Positions 50,384 through 59,422 of a DNA stretch of 64,000 nucleotides are shown here, in pieces. The notes beneath the pieces were generated by a model. The model was not told the DNA's origin. It saw nothing but the letters and a program-made list of their open reading frames with translations, and ran no database searches. The position numbers and the translations under genes are program-made. This DNA comes from Mucilaginibacter ginsenosidivorans (GTDB lineage Bacteria; Bacteroidota; Bacteroidia; Sphingobacteriales; Sphingobacteriaceae), in the NCBI RefSeq assembly GCF_007971025.1, contig NZ_CP042436.1:2604001-2668000 (forward strand), written 5' to 3'. The number at the start of each line of letters is the position of its first letter. Position 1 is the stretch's first letter.

Positions 50384-51468
50384 AAGTTAATATTTTGATA
50401 AGCTTTATAAGTTTCCAGGGCAGCCTGTTTCCAGGTGTATTTTTTTTGTATTGTTTCGTTCAGGGCCTCGTTGTATTTGCTCCGACTGGCTTTTACTACT
50501 GCGCCCAATATGCTTTCCGGCTCGCCTGGGTTACAGTAAAATGCATGGTTGCCGAAATATTCCTTTGCATCGCCTTTGTCGGTTATCACAATGTTGCAGC
50601 CCATGGCAGCAGCTTCCAGTGAACTGAGGCCCGTTGTTTCGAACCAGCTTGGCAGTATGTGCACTTTAGCTTGTTGATAGTAACTCACCAATTCCGGCTG
50701 GGGGATATGATCAATAAAAGTGATGTTTGCCGCTGCTATACGCCGGCACTCGTTGTAATAAGTTTTTTGATTTGGAGCGTGCGACCCAATAAGCACCAGG
50801 TTGAAACGCGTATTATTAATCGCCCTTATCAGATTCAATTGATTTTTGATGCCTTCTATCCGTGCAACACAAAGCACCAGGTTGTAATCCTTTACCGCCG
50901 AGCAGTTCCTCTTGAAAAGGTTAGCGTCAATTCCGTTGGGTACGACCGCATATTTAGCATCGCAGGGATAGGTTTGTGTGACGCGTCTGTATTCGGAGGC
51001 CGAATTAGGCAATATCATAGCCGAGTTTTTCAATACCCGGATAATACTGTTCCTTTGCCCCCGCCACAAGTATTCCGAACTTGCAAGATGGTCGCTCCCC
51101 TTCGCCCAGCGTGCTAAAGTTTTCAAATATTCGATATGGTCTCCGGGCAACAGGCTGAAGAATTTCCCGATTCGCCCGCGATGATGCTTATCGTATTCGC
51201 TGTAATTACACAGAATGGTGGATACTACAAACGGTTTTTGTGCTTTTTTGCTGTGGTATAAAATATCTGCCGGGCGGGTAAGATTAAAAAAATGCAGCAG
51301 GTTGTACCGGTCATATTCAATATATTCATCGGCCAGCTTTATTTCCGCTTTGATTCCCATGTCATGGAGGTGCCGCGCAGTTTCTCTTACCTGTACAGTA
51401 TCACCGCCGGGGACACTGTACAGAGTCGACCGCGTAATAAAAGCCACCTTTATATCCAATTTCTTCAT
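50380..51468 (-). CDS. glycosyltransferase family 4
   Basis: A 362-residue GT-B glycosyltransferase. The C-terminal domain (about 190-345) shows LVLCVARIEGIKNQ, ITFIDHIPQPELVSYYQQA and the EX7E-like ETTGLSSLEAAAMGC. The start codon overlaps the stop of the GT2 gene (TAATG), and its own stop overlaps the next start (ATGA), so it is tightly embedded in the leftward glycan operon. Specificity unknown. Confidence 0.9.
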   Translation of the reverse strand: MKKLDIKVAFITRSTLYSVPGGDTVQVRETARHLHDMGIKAEIKLADEYIEYDRYNLLHFFNLTRPADILYHSKKAQKPFVVSTILCNYSEYDKHHRGRIGKFFSLLPGDHIEYLKTLARWAKGSDHLASSEYLWRGQRNSIIRVLKNSAMILPNSASEYRRVTQTYPCDAKYAVVPNGIDANLFKRNCSAVKDYNLVLCVARIEGIKNQLNLIRAINNTRFNLVLIGSHAPNQKTYYNECRRIAAANITFIDHIPQPELVSYYQQAKVHILPSWFETTGLSSLEAAAMGCNIVITDKGDAKEYFGNHAFYCNPGEPESILGAVVKASRSKYNEALNETIQKKYTWKQAALETYKAYQNINL

Positions 51469-52430
51469 TATAAACGGTTCGGGCTTAATTTGTGCAGCCA
51501 GGTTATCAGCGATTCCGGCAGAAAACTCACGAGGTACAATAAGTAGTTGTCAAAGCGTAGCGGCCTTATGCTGATGGCCTGTTTTACATGGATGCGCGCT
51601 TTTTTCGGCTGGTAATTATTAGCCAAGAATTTTTTGCCGCACAGCGCATGATAAGCGCCTTCTTTTACTTTGCGAATATCCTGGCGCCTAATGATCGCCA
51701 ATAGCTCATCGCCTTCCTCCACGGTAATTGATCCCCTGTTAGTAGCTTGCCGTTTCAATTGCCTGAAACGCTCTCCCCGCCATTTTTCATCGATAGTTGC
51801 CGACGAGGCGTTCAGCCTGACTTTTATAAGGGGTTCACGCAGGTTTTGCATTTTACCCGTTTTGGCCAGGTTTGTCCAGAGAAGGTAATCCTCGAAATTA
51901 TGAGCATGAATATTATAGCCTCCGGCCTTGATCACAGCCTCCCGGCGGTACATTACAGACGAATGAATGAACGGGCAATAGACGTACAAGTTGTTTTGCA
52001 CTTCCTCGTTGGAGTGGGCGATACATTTAAAACTGAACAGGAATTCGCCATGTTCCAGTATATATTCAGCGTCGCTGCCCACCAAAACATATTCGGGATG
52101 ATCGTAAAGGAAGTTGAATTGTTGTTCCAACCTGTTAGGCAGGCAGATATCATCTGCATCAAAACGGGCAATTAACGGTGCATTTGCCAGTTTTAGCCCG
52201 GTATTCAGTGCATTTGCAACTCCTTTATGTTCGCAGTTTACAACGGTAATCCGCCGGTCGGCAAATGACAACGCTGTCTCTGCTGTTTCATCTGTCGAAC
52301 CATCATTGATGATAAGCAGCTCAAAATTGGTAAAAGTTTGCTGCAACACCGAGTCTACCGCCTCGCGCAAGTATTTGGCCGCGTTATATGCGGGCATTAA
52401 TACAGTTACTTCGGGGTGCTCAGTTTGCAT
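51468..52430 (-). CDS. glycosyltransferase family 2
   Basis: A 320-residue GT-A enzyme. EVTVLMPAYNAAKYL begins the domain, the donor-binding LLIINDGSTDETAE follows, and the metal-binding motif is in IARFDADDIC (DxD). The acceptor-side helices follow at about 150-220, and a C-terminal extension (about 240-320) is rich in basic residues. Coupled by overlaps to the genes on both sides. Typical of repeat-unit assembly at the inner membrane face. Confidence 0.92.
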   Translation of the reverse strand: MQTEHPEVTVLMPAYNAAKYLREAVDSVLQQTFTNFELLIINDGSTDETAETALSFADRRITVVNCEHKGVANALNTGLKLANAPLIARFDADDICLPNRLEQQFNFLYDHPEYVLVGSDAEYILEHGEFLFSFKCIAHSNEEVQNNLYVYCPFIHSSVMYRREAVIKAGGYNIHAHNFEDYLLWTNLAKTGKMQNLREPLIKVRLNASSATIDEKWRGERFRQLKRQATNRGSITVEEGDELLAIIRRQDIRKVKEGAYHALCGKKFLANNYQPKKARIHVKQAISIRPLRFDNYLLYLVSFLPESLITWLHKLSPNRL

Positions 52431-54069
52431 AGCCGGGATTAGGTTTAGTGGAATTCTCCTTGATATTTAGCAGCATCAGTAATTCAAAAAACAGGATAAC
52501 AGATAGCTGTTCGAACCAGTAGTCTGTCATAAATACGCCAAGCAACAGGATAAGCAACGGAATGCCATAGGTTAGTTTCCTGTAGTGTTTCAAAAAATAA
52601 CCCACGTATCCAGCCAAAAAGCAAAAAACACCAAGCAGTCCATATTCGGCCAGTAACTGGTCGTATACCGACCCAGGATCGTTGGTTAGCGAATGGTAGT
52701 CGCTTTTTTTACTGAAGAACGCCAGGTACAGGTCGAGGTGATTCGAAAGAAAATCAGCGTTTGTATAAGCATACTGGTGCGGATATCCTCCAGCTAAGCC
52801 AATGCCGCTTACCCTGAAAGCCAGCTTTGACGAGAAATTACCTATACCGGCACCCATGATCAATTTAGACGGGTGCTTTTTTAAAAAACTAATGGTCTGT
52901 ACGGAAGCAACCTCTTTACCCATTTTGTGTGGAGCAGCACCTTCATTTCCTGAAAGAGGCAATCCAGCCTTATGCTCGTCGACGTAACCCAAAAGTTGTT
53001 TTTGATAAGCAGTTGTTTCGGCAATGTGTTGGTAAGGCATCGCATCAATATTTACCCCGGGTACAATTATTCGTCCGGTGGATGTCTTTATAAGGTATCG
53101 GGGTGGTTTGGGCGAGGGGTTGGGGTGAACCGCCAGAAAAACGCTGTCAAGGTAATAGCGAGCTGTTTTTTCCTTTCTTTCTTCAGGTGTAAGGGTACTG
53201 TCTGGCCGAAGTGTAATATAGGGCAGTGCCTTTACCGGTGATTTTTTTACTATGGGTTGTGGGAAAAAGTTGTTCTTAATGGTTTCGTGTACATAGGTAT
53301 AATTCTGTGGCGATATCTTGACCGCAAACAATACAAGGCACATAAAACATACCGAGATAAGGCTTTTTTGCTCGCGGCTGCTTTTAAAGGTGAGTATGGC
53401 CAGCAATATCGCCGAAAGCAAAATGTTGATAAAGTTACTCCCGGTAAGCAACATAACAGCCATGCATAATAACAGCATGGCCGAGTTTTTTTTACTTAGA
53501 AAATAAATGACCCCAAAGGCATTTAAAATCGCATTGGTAGTCGAGGTATCAAAGGTGAGCCCCCTGATGTAATCGCCCGTACCAATAAAGTATTTCTGAT
53601 GCTGGCCCTGGTAGGTGTAAGGATTGAGGTAGCCGGATTCGTAAATAATACCCGCGATATTGATAAACGACAACAGTGCATTCAGGACAAAGAATAAGAC
53701 AATGGTGCGATTGATAGTTTCGGCATCGTTGTTATCTACCGAAAGCTTTACCTGGTGCATAGCCAGGATACACAGCGCCCAGAAACCGATGCCCGTAAGA
53801 AGCACCAAACTATAGTTAACACCGTAATCTCTGCCAATGAGCCAATCAATTATGGCTATACCGATAACCGCGGGATAAAAAAGAGGCAATCTTGAATTTT
53901 TCAGACTAAAGCCAAATTTAAAATCGGAATGAAGCAGGTAAATAATAACAATGGCTATTGCTTTTACCAGTAGTTTAACATCAAGAAATAAGACAAGGAA
54001 TAAAAGTAGCCTCCAATCGGCCATGCTTTTTAGTCTTTTAAAATGATAAGAAGCGGTGCCCGTGATCAT
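52420..54069 (-). CDS. O-antigen polymerase-like membrane protein with large extracytoplasmic loop
   Basis: A 549-residue membrane protein with about ten helices. Two helix groups (about 20-265 and 450-540) flank an unusually long hydrophilic loop (about 275-445). The conserved-looking IMGAGIGNFSSKLAFR and GSVYDQLLAEYGLLGVFCFLAGYVGYFLKHY in and after the loop recall the Wzy/WaaL loop signature. It is best read as the repeat-unit polymerase of this locus, with the protein at 47959 as a ligase or vice versa. It overlaps the GT2 gene by 11 bases. Confidence 0.7.
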   Translation of the reverse strand: MITGTASYHFKRLKSMADWRLLLFLVLFLDVKLLVKAIAIVIIYLLHSDFKFGFSLKNSRLPLFYPAVIGIAIIDWLIGRDYGVNYSLVLLTGIGFWALCILAMHQVKLSVDNNDAETINRTIVLFFVLNALLSFINIAGIIYESGYLNPYTYQGQHQKYFIGTGDYIRGLTFDTSTTNAILNAFGVIYFLSKKNSAMLLLCMAVMLLTGSNFINILLSAILLAILTFKSSREQKSLISVCFMCLVLFAVKISPQNYTYVHETIKNNFFPQPIVKKSPVKALPYITLRPDSTLTPEERKEKTARYYLDSVFLAVHPNPSPKPPRYLIKTSTGRIIVPGVNIDAMPYQHIAETTAYQKQLLGYVDEHKAGLPLSGNEGAAPHKMGKEVASVQTISFLKKHPSKLIMGAGIGNFSSKLAFRVSGIGLAGGYPHQYAYTNADFLSNHLDLYLAFFSKKSDYHSLTNDPGSVYDQLLAEYGLLGVFCFLAGYVGYFLKHYRKLTYGIPLLILLLGVFMTDYWFEQLSVILFFELLMLLNIKENSTKPNPGYAN

Positions 54070-54160
54070 TCAGCGTATCCTTATTTTTATAAAAGGTTAC
54101 GGCTGGAAAATTTGATTGGTTGCCTGCGCGAATGGTAATATGAACGGGGAGGCGCGGAGA

Positions 54161-55570
54161 TTAGAATAAAGCTTTTATACTTCTTATATCAGAAAATCTT
54201 ATTCGCGACGTTACCACCAGCAGGATGAAAAAGGTTACTATTGAAAACGTTATCGACGGTAAGTTATCCCTGAAAAGTATCCTTGCTGTAAACACACATC
54301 CGCAGGCACTAACAGTGCAAATTAAAAGGCTGTAAATTGCGGTATTAACTGCTTTGATTTGATTCCTGGCAAGGTAGTACGCGGCCTGGGCGACAAATCC
54401 GGCAAGGCATGCAATAGCCGCGCCTTCATTCTTATACAGAGGTATCAGGATGACGTCACCGGCTATATTCACGCAAAAAGTAATGATGAATGCTGTAAGT
54501 ATCAGTTTTAGCTGTCCTTTAGCGAAAAAGATGGTCCAAAGCAGGTTGCAGAGATATTGCAGCGGAATACATAACGACAGCAGAAATATGACCGGCTCAT
54601 CCACCAGTCCATATTTGCCATGGGTGAGCGGGTCGACTAAAGGTGTCCAGCAAATATTTAGCAGCAGAACAGTGGCTGATGCCATTACCATTTCCATGCG
54701 CGCCAATAGCTTTAGATTCCCAATATCCGGGGTGCCCCTTTTTAATATCCTGGTAAACCACGGTAGTAAAACCGATGCTATAGCCAGCAACGGTACGCCG
54801 GATAGTTCAAACACTTTATAAGCAAAACTGTATTCGGCCAATTTTATGGCAGATACAAATACCCCGATGAATATCCAATCGAACCGGGCCAGGGTCGCAG
54901 CAATAAGCACCACCCCGAATTGCGGCAGTGATTCCCTTAAGAGAGCGATGTTAGCCTGCCAGCTCCACTGCAGCGCAACTGGTAAGCCGGTTTCTTTTTT
55001 AAAGAAAAGAAACCCAATAAGCAGTTCCAGTACATCGCCGCCGATAAAAACGAACAGGACGGTTTGCAAATTTACCAGGTGCGACAGGGCAAGAATGCTG
55101 AGCCCTGCTGCACGCGACAGGTTAGTAATAATGCACATGCGTGCAAGCAGGCCAAAGCGCTCCATCCCCACGGCTGCCTGCTTAAACGGCATGGAAAAAT
55201 GGATGGCCGTTTTCCCGATACCAATAAGCAGTACAATGTTATAATAACTAATGCGGGACGAAAAGAACAGGCTGCCTAATAATAGCAGTCCGTAAAATAT
55301 ACAGCCTGTTATCAATACATGGATAATATATAGCGATAAAACCTGCTGGGGATGATCTCCTGCAGCAATTTTGCGTACAGAAACCTGCTCTATCCCAAAC
55401 GCCAGGATGCTGAAAGAGGTTAGCATCAGCGCCAGTGCCAGGTTTATTTCGCCGAAGGTATTTTTATCAAGGTTAACAGACAGGACATAAAAAATAACCA
55501 GCCCGGATATTTGATTGATGACAAGTTGTAAGGTATTGGCCGAAAGATTTTTTACCAGCTTTGCTTTCAT
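54161..55570 (-). CDS. polysaccharide flippase (Wzx-like, MOP superfamily)
   Basis: A 469-residue membrane protein with 12 to 14 predicted helices. The N-terminal pattern KNLSANTLQLVINQISGLVIFYVL, followed by EINLALALMLTSFSILAFGIEQ, is that of polysaccharide exporters of the Wzx/RfbX group. It should move lipid-linked repeat units across the inner membrane. It lies in the leftward glycan run 91 bases upstream of the polymerase-like gene, which supports a Wzx/Wzy-dependent route. Confidence 0.88.
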   Translation of the reverse strand: MKAKLVKNLSANTLQLVINQISGLVIFYVLSVNLDKNTFGEINLALALMLTSFSILAFGIEQVSVRKIAAGDHPQQVLSLYIIHVLITGCIFYGLLLLGSLFFSSRISYYNIVLLIGIGKTAIHFSMPFKQAAVGMERFGLLARMCIITNLSRAAGLSILALSHLVNLQTVLFVFIGGDVLELLIGFLFFKKETGLPVALQWSWQANIALLRESLPQFGVVLIAATLARFDWIFIGVFVSAIKLAEYSFAYKVFELSGVPLLAIASVLLPWFTRILKRGTPDIGNLKLLARMEMVMASATVLLLNICWTPLVDPLTHGKYGLVDEPVIFLLSLCIPLQYLCNLLWTIFFAKGQLKLILTAFIITFCVNIAGDVILIPLYKNEGAAIACLAGFVAQAAYYLARNQIKAVNTAIYSLLICTVSACGCVFTARILFRDNLPSITFSIVTFFILLVVTSRIRFSDIRSIKALF

Positions 55571-55661
55571 TAAGGATTTGGGTTAGCTTTGTACCTAAGC
55601 AATCAAAGCCGTCCTGGCGGGCCACGAACTTAACATTTCCAATTTTGTTAATGCGCTGCTA

Positions 55662-56462
55662 CTAATATTCTACCACCAAATTATCCTTAACAGCTCGCGA
55701 TTCGTGGTAACTGTTTTTGGTAAGCTTTTGAAGCAGGTGGTATTTTAAGAAAGTATGCCTGGCAATGCTCCGGGCAATTTCCCAACCTTCGCGCCCATCC
55801 AGGAAACCTAAAAATACAATATAGTTTTTAAAGAAATGGAAAGCGGGCGCCAGGTATATCTTCATTAAGCTTCCCCGCTCGCCAAATAAAAAATATTTTT
55901 CGGCACTTAATTTAGCATAATGGACTGTTTTGCTGTGACATTCCTGCTTGTCTTTTACTGAAAAGTGGTGAATATGACCCTTCAGCTTTTTTACTTTAAT
56001 TACTGGTGGCAGTATTAATGTTTCGTGCACAGGCGGTTCGTTCCATCGCACCAATTGGCGATTAAACAGCCGGATATGATGGTCGCGGCCCCATGTACCA
56101 AAGCGAATGGGTTTTTTCCCATAATACGATTTGAAAGCGATATCATAAACTACCTCCCGGCTGTCGGGCTTCATTTCCCGCAGAGTACGTATCAACTCCT
56201 CGTCAGGTAACTCGTCGGCGTCAATGCTTAATATCCAATCGTGCCGGGCATAATCAATTCCCTTATTTTTATTGGCGCCATACCCGTCCCAATGCTCATG
56301 ATAAATATAGCACCCGTCGCGAAAGGCAATGGTTGTTGTTCCATCGGTACTGTCGTTATCAACTACAATAATATCATCACTTATTAATCTGCATGCCTGA
56401 ATACATCGGGCGATGGAATCAGCCTCGTTTTTTGTAATGATAACAACAGATATAGAGGTCAT
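55662..56462 (-). CDS. glycosyltransferase family 2 (WaaE/KdtX-like)
   Basis: A 266-residue GT-A enzyme of the short LPS core type. SVVIITKNEADSIARCI, IIVVDNDSTDGTT, the nucleotide-sugar region YGANKNKGIDYARHDWIL and DADELPDEEL (metal-binding and catalytic acids) are clear. ATG at 56462 starts just before the first strand; a GTG at 56486 would add eight residues. It is the first gene of the leftward run and its promoter probably lies in the 270-base gap to its right. Confidence 0.9.
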   Translation of the reverse strand: MTSISVVIITKNEADSIARCIQACRLISDDIIVVDNDSTDGTTTIAFRDGCYIYHEHWDGYGANKNKGIDYARHDWILSIDADELPDEELIRTLREMKPDSREVVYDIAFKSYYGKKPIRFGTWGRDHHIRLFNRQLVRWNEPPVHETLILPPVIKVKKLKGHIHHFSVKDKQECHSKTVHYAKLSAEKYFLFGERGSLMKIYLAPAFHFFKNYIVFLGFLDGREGWEIARSIARHTFLKYHLLQKLTKNSYHESRAVKDNLVVEY

Positions 56463-56731
56463 CAGAAATGTGTTTGTAGTTATCACGCATCTCCCAAAAT
56501 AAAGGTTGCCTGTGCCCTTAAATTATTTAAAGATGTTTGACCCTGATCCGTTTATTATCCCTAAATTTAAATTAATACGCCGGTTGTTTGAGGGCAAGAA
56601 TTGGATTTGTTAAAAATAACAAACTGATAATCATTATTTTACGTGACATTTGCCGGGCTTAGGCAACCTTTGTTTGCGATCCGACGTGATAAAGTGTGAT
56701 AAGGTTAATATAATAAAACGGTGATGACCCT

Positions 56732-57376
56732 ATGGGTGAACAAGAGTTACACCAACTGATCAGCGGCTGTATAAGCAAGGACAGAAGTAGTCAGAAAATG
56801 TTGTACAAAGCATTTTACGGCTTCTCTATGGGTATATGCCTGCGATACGCCAACAACAGGGATGAAGCGGCCGAGGTGATGAACCAGGGTTTCTTTAAGG
56901 TGTTCACCCGTATCGAAACTTACGATCGCAACAGGCCGTTCAAGGCGTGGCTCGGAAAGATCATGATGAACGTATCCATCGATTATTACCGGGCCAATTT
57001 GAAAATGGCGTATACCGACGACCTGGATAAAGCCGAAGGTATAAGCGATGGCGAACTTGCCGACAGGAAGCTTAATTATGATGACCTTTTGAAAATGGTA
57101 CAAAAGCTGCCGCCGGCATACCGTACCGTATTTAACCTTTTTGCAATTGAGGGCTATACGCACGAAGAGATAGGCGAACTTTTAAATGTGTCGCCGGGTA
57201 CGTCGAAATCAAATTTGCATAAGGCCAGGCAAAAACTAAAGCAAATGATACTTGATGCCGATTCTGAATCTTCGTCAAGTGGTAATTACGACAATGGCAT
57301 GGACTACACACCTATTGTAGCTATAAAAAAAGCAGATGTTACAGGGGTGGGTTTCAATAAAAATATCAGGGACTGA
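56732..57376 (+). CDS. ECF-type RNA polymerase sigma factor
   Basis: A 214-residue sigma-70-family factor. Region 2 (about 25-90; LRYANNRDEAAEVMNQGFFKVF, FKAWLGKIMMNVSIDYYR) and region 4 (about 128-180; LPPAYRTVFNLFAIEGYTHEEIGELLNVSPGTSKSNLHKARQKL read in two parts) are complete. A C-terminal tail of about 35 residues is less conserved. It heads an apparent operon with a membrane-spanning regulator, YceI, DUF5777 and Rieske genes. The next protein is its likely anti-sigma factor. Confidence 0.92.
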   Translation: MGEQELHQLISGCISKDRSSQKMLYKAFYGFSMGICLRYANNRDEAAEVMNQGFFKVFTRIETYDRNRPFKAWLGKIMMNVSIDYYRANLKMAYTDDLDKAEGISDGELADRKLNYDDLLKMVQKLPPAYRTVFNLFAIEGYTHEEIGELLNVSPGTSKSNLHKARQKLKQMILDADSESSSSGNYDNGMDYTPIVAIKKADVTGVGFNKNIRD

Positions 57377-57419
57377 AACGTTTAAGCGGGCCAATAAGGC
57401 TCCTGGCAGTTTCAATCCC
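57369..57419 (+). promoter_or_regulatory. inverted repeat over the sigma gene stop codon
   Basis: GGGACTGAAAC (57369-57379) and GTTTCAATCCC (57409-57419) pair at ten of eleven positions with a 29-base loop. The left arm contains the sigma stop codon and the right arm lies 15 bases before the next ATG. It could affect coupling of sigma and anti-sigma translation. Confidence 0.4.
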
Positions 57420-57433
57420 GTTGAGAAAAGAAG

Positions 57434-58828
57434 ATGAAAAAAGAGAAGGATGAGGATTTAGATAAGTTGTTCAAAACCGGGCTCGAAAACCCGGCCGGCG
57501 AACCTGTATACAGGGAGGCCGATTGGGAAGCCATGGAACAACTCCTCGAACAGGGCAAAAAACGCCCTGCTATAATTTTCTTATTGCCCTGGCTAGGCAC
57601 TGCCGCGGCTATCGTCCTGGTGGTGTTGGGCTGGTTGTTTTTCAGGCCTAAGACTGAAACCGACAACAATAAAAAAGGTCAGCCGCAATTAACTGTTGCC
57701 GGGCCTTCAAAGAAAGATACCGGTACAAGCGGCGGCGCCATTCGGCATGAATCGGCAGATAGCAGCAAACAGAAAATACTCACTCCTGCCAATTACGCCA
57801 CAAACCCGGTTCACCACGGGGGGCAAAAAAATGCAAATCGTTCTTTACCTTATTTGCCGGTGGGGCCGGCCGCTTCATTACCGGTTAAAGGGGCAGCTAA
57901 AGATCAAAATAATACTGCTTTAGCTTCTAACAAAAAAGAAGAAGCCCAGGATAAGCAAGCACCAGGCAGTGTTGATGCCGCCGGTAACCCGACCGTTATT
58001 AATGCAGTAGCGGCTAATGCTTCTTCTAAAACCGCGGATAAGGATAAAAAGGAATTGGGGACTGTGGATGGGCAAAATAACCAGGCGGAGACCAATAATT
58101 TGGCGGCAAATACAACAGCAGCAACCACTAACAGCAAAAAAGATGAAACTCCGGCCCAGGCCAGGCCGGATGATGCAACTGATAAATCGGTCGCAAAGTC
58201 AAAATCAAAGCTGAGATATCCGGGAGCAAATAGGGCCATATTTGCCGTAAGCGCCATTGCCACCACCGATATGAACGGCGTAAATTCGTTACAAGGTGCA
58301 AGGGTTGGAGGGAATATAGGCGGATTATTCTCGGTCAATGTTAATAAGTGGACGTTCACTACCGGTGTGATGTATTCTATCAAACCGTATAAGGAAAACT
58401 TTGCGGATTATCACACTAATTACCCGTTCCAAACAAACCCGTTATCGGTTGGGGTAAATTGTAGAATGCTGGATATCCCATTGAATGTGAATTACCAGGT
58501 TTACAAAAACCGCGGTAACAAAATTACCGTAGGTTCAGGACTGTCATCTTACATTATTTTGCGCGAGGATTATAAATTTAACTATGCCGGGGCATACGCC
58601 TATGGCCCTGCAGGCTACAGTGTGATCAACAAGAACAGGAATATATTAGGTGTACTTAACCTGGATGCGACCTATGATCATCAGATCAATTCCAAATTTG
58701 GGATATCATTTCAACCCTATTTAAAACTACCATTGTCAAACGTTGGGGCCAGTCAGGCTAAGCTGCAATCGGCCGGTGTAGCTGTAGGCCTTAGCTGGAA
58801 CCTTAATTCATTCAAAAAACCGGATTAA
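57434..58828 (+). CDS. probable dual-membrane-spanning anti-sigma protein with outer-membrane barrel
   Basis: A 464-residue protein with four parts. A short acidic cytoplasmic segment (about 1-45) carries EADWEAMEQLLEQG. One inner-membrane helix (about 48-72; AIIFLLPWLGTAAAIVLVVLGWLFF) follows. A low-complexity Ala/Asn/Lys/Thr-rich linker (about 75-255) comes next. The C-terminal beta-barrel-like domain (about 256-464) has alternating strands such as VNKWTFTTGVMYSI and GISFQPYLKLPL. No signal peptide precedes the helix. This head-helix-linker-barrel order matches the dual-membrane-spanning anti-sigma architecture described in Bacteroides. It follows the ECF sigma gene by 57 bases. Confidence 0.8.
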   Translation: MKKEKDEDLDKLFKTGLENPAGEPVYREADWEAMEQLLEQGKKRPAIIFLLPWLGTAAAIVLVVLGWLFFRPKTETDNNKKGQPQLTVAGPSKKDTGTSGGAIRHESADSSKQKILTPANYATNPVHHGGQKNANRSLPYLPVGPAASLPVKGAAKDQNNTALASNKKEEAQDKQAPGSVDAAGNPTVINAVAANASSKTADKDKKELGTVDGQNNQAETNNLAANTTAATTNSKKDETPAQARPDDATDKSVAKSKSKLRYPGANRAIFAVSAIATTDMNGVNSLQGARVGGNIGGLFSVNVNKWTFTTGVMYSIKPYKENFADYHTNYPFQTNPLSVGVNCRMLDIPLNVNYQVYKNRGNKITVGSGLSSYIILREDYKFNYAGAYAYGPAGYSVINKNRNILGVLNLDATYDHQINSKFGISFQPYLKLPLSNVGASQAKLQSAGVAVGLSWNLNSFKKPD

Positions 58829-58829
58829 A

Positions 58830-59375
58830 ATGAAATATTTAAGTATGCTTTTACTTGCCTGGCTCACAGCTTTCCAGGCGGGACAGGATATCTACATCTG
58901 TAAAAATGCAAAGATAAACCTGTATTCAAGTGCCCCTATTGAGGATATAGAGGCCAATTCATCACAAGCTGTATCCGTATATAAGGCATCAACGGGCGAA
59001 CTAAGTTTTAGCCTGCCCATCCGCTCACTTCACTTCGAGAAATCGTTGATGGAGGAACATTTTAACGAAAACTACATGGAGAGCGACAAATATCCGAAGG
59101 CTTCCTTCAAGGGAATGGTATTGTCTCCTCCCGATATTTCAAAAGACGGCACTTATCCGGTAAACGTGACCGGCGACCTGGAAGTACACGGCGTTAAACA
59201 GGCTCGTACCATAAAAGGCGAAATAAAGGTAAATGGCGGGGTGATCTCAATGACTTCGGAGTTTATTGTAAAATGCGCCGACCATAAGATAGATATACCG
59301 CAGATCGTATTTCATCACATTGCCGAAAACATTCGCATACGCGTAGCCGCAACATACGCACCTTATAAAAATTGA
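58830..59375 (+). CDS. YceI family protein
   Basis: A 181-residue secreted YceI-like protein. Signal region MKYLSMLLLAWLTAFQAGQ, then NLYSSAPIEDIEANSS, the core MEEHFNENYMESDKYPKASF, VTGDLEVHGVKQARTI and the C-terminal strand. It starts 1 base after the anti-sigma gene stop, so cotranslation is likely. YceI proteins bind hydrophobic ligands such as polyprenyl compounds. It differs from the copy at 11387. Confidence 0.9.
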   Translation: MKYLSMLLLAWLTAFQAGQDIYICKNAKINLYSSAPIEDIEANSSQAVSVYKASTGELSFSLPIRSLHFEKSLMEEHFNENYMESDKYPKASFKGMVLSPPDISKDGTYPVNVTGDLEVHGVKQARTIKGEIKVNGGVISMTSEFIVKCADHKIDIPQIVFHHIAENIRIRVAATYAPYKN

Positions 59376-59422
59376 TAAGCTTAACAAACATATTCAGTCA
59401 ACAACCAACTAATTACCCAAAC

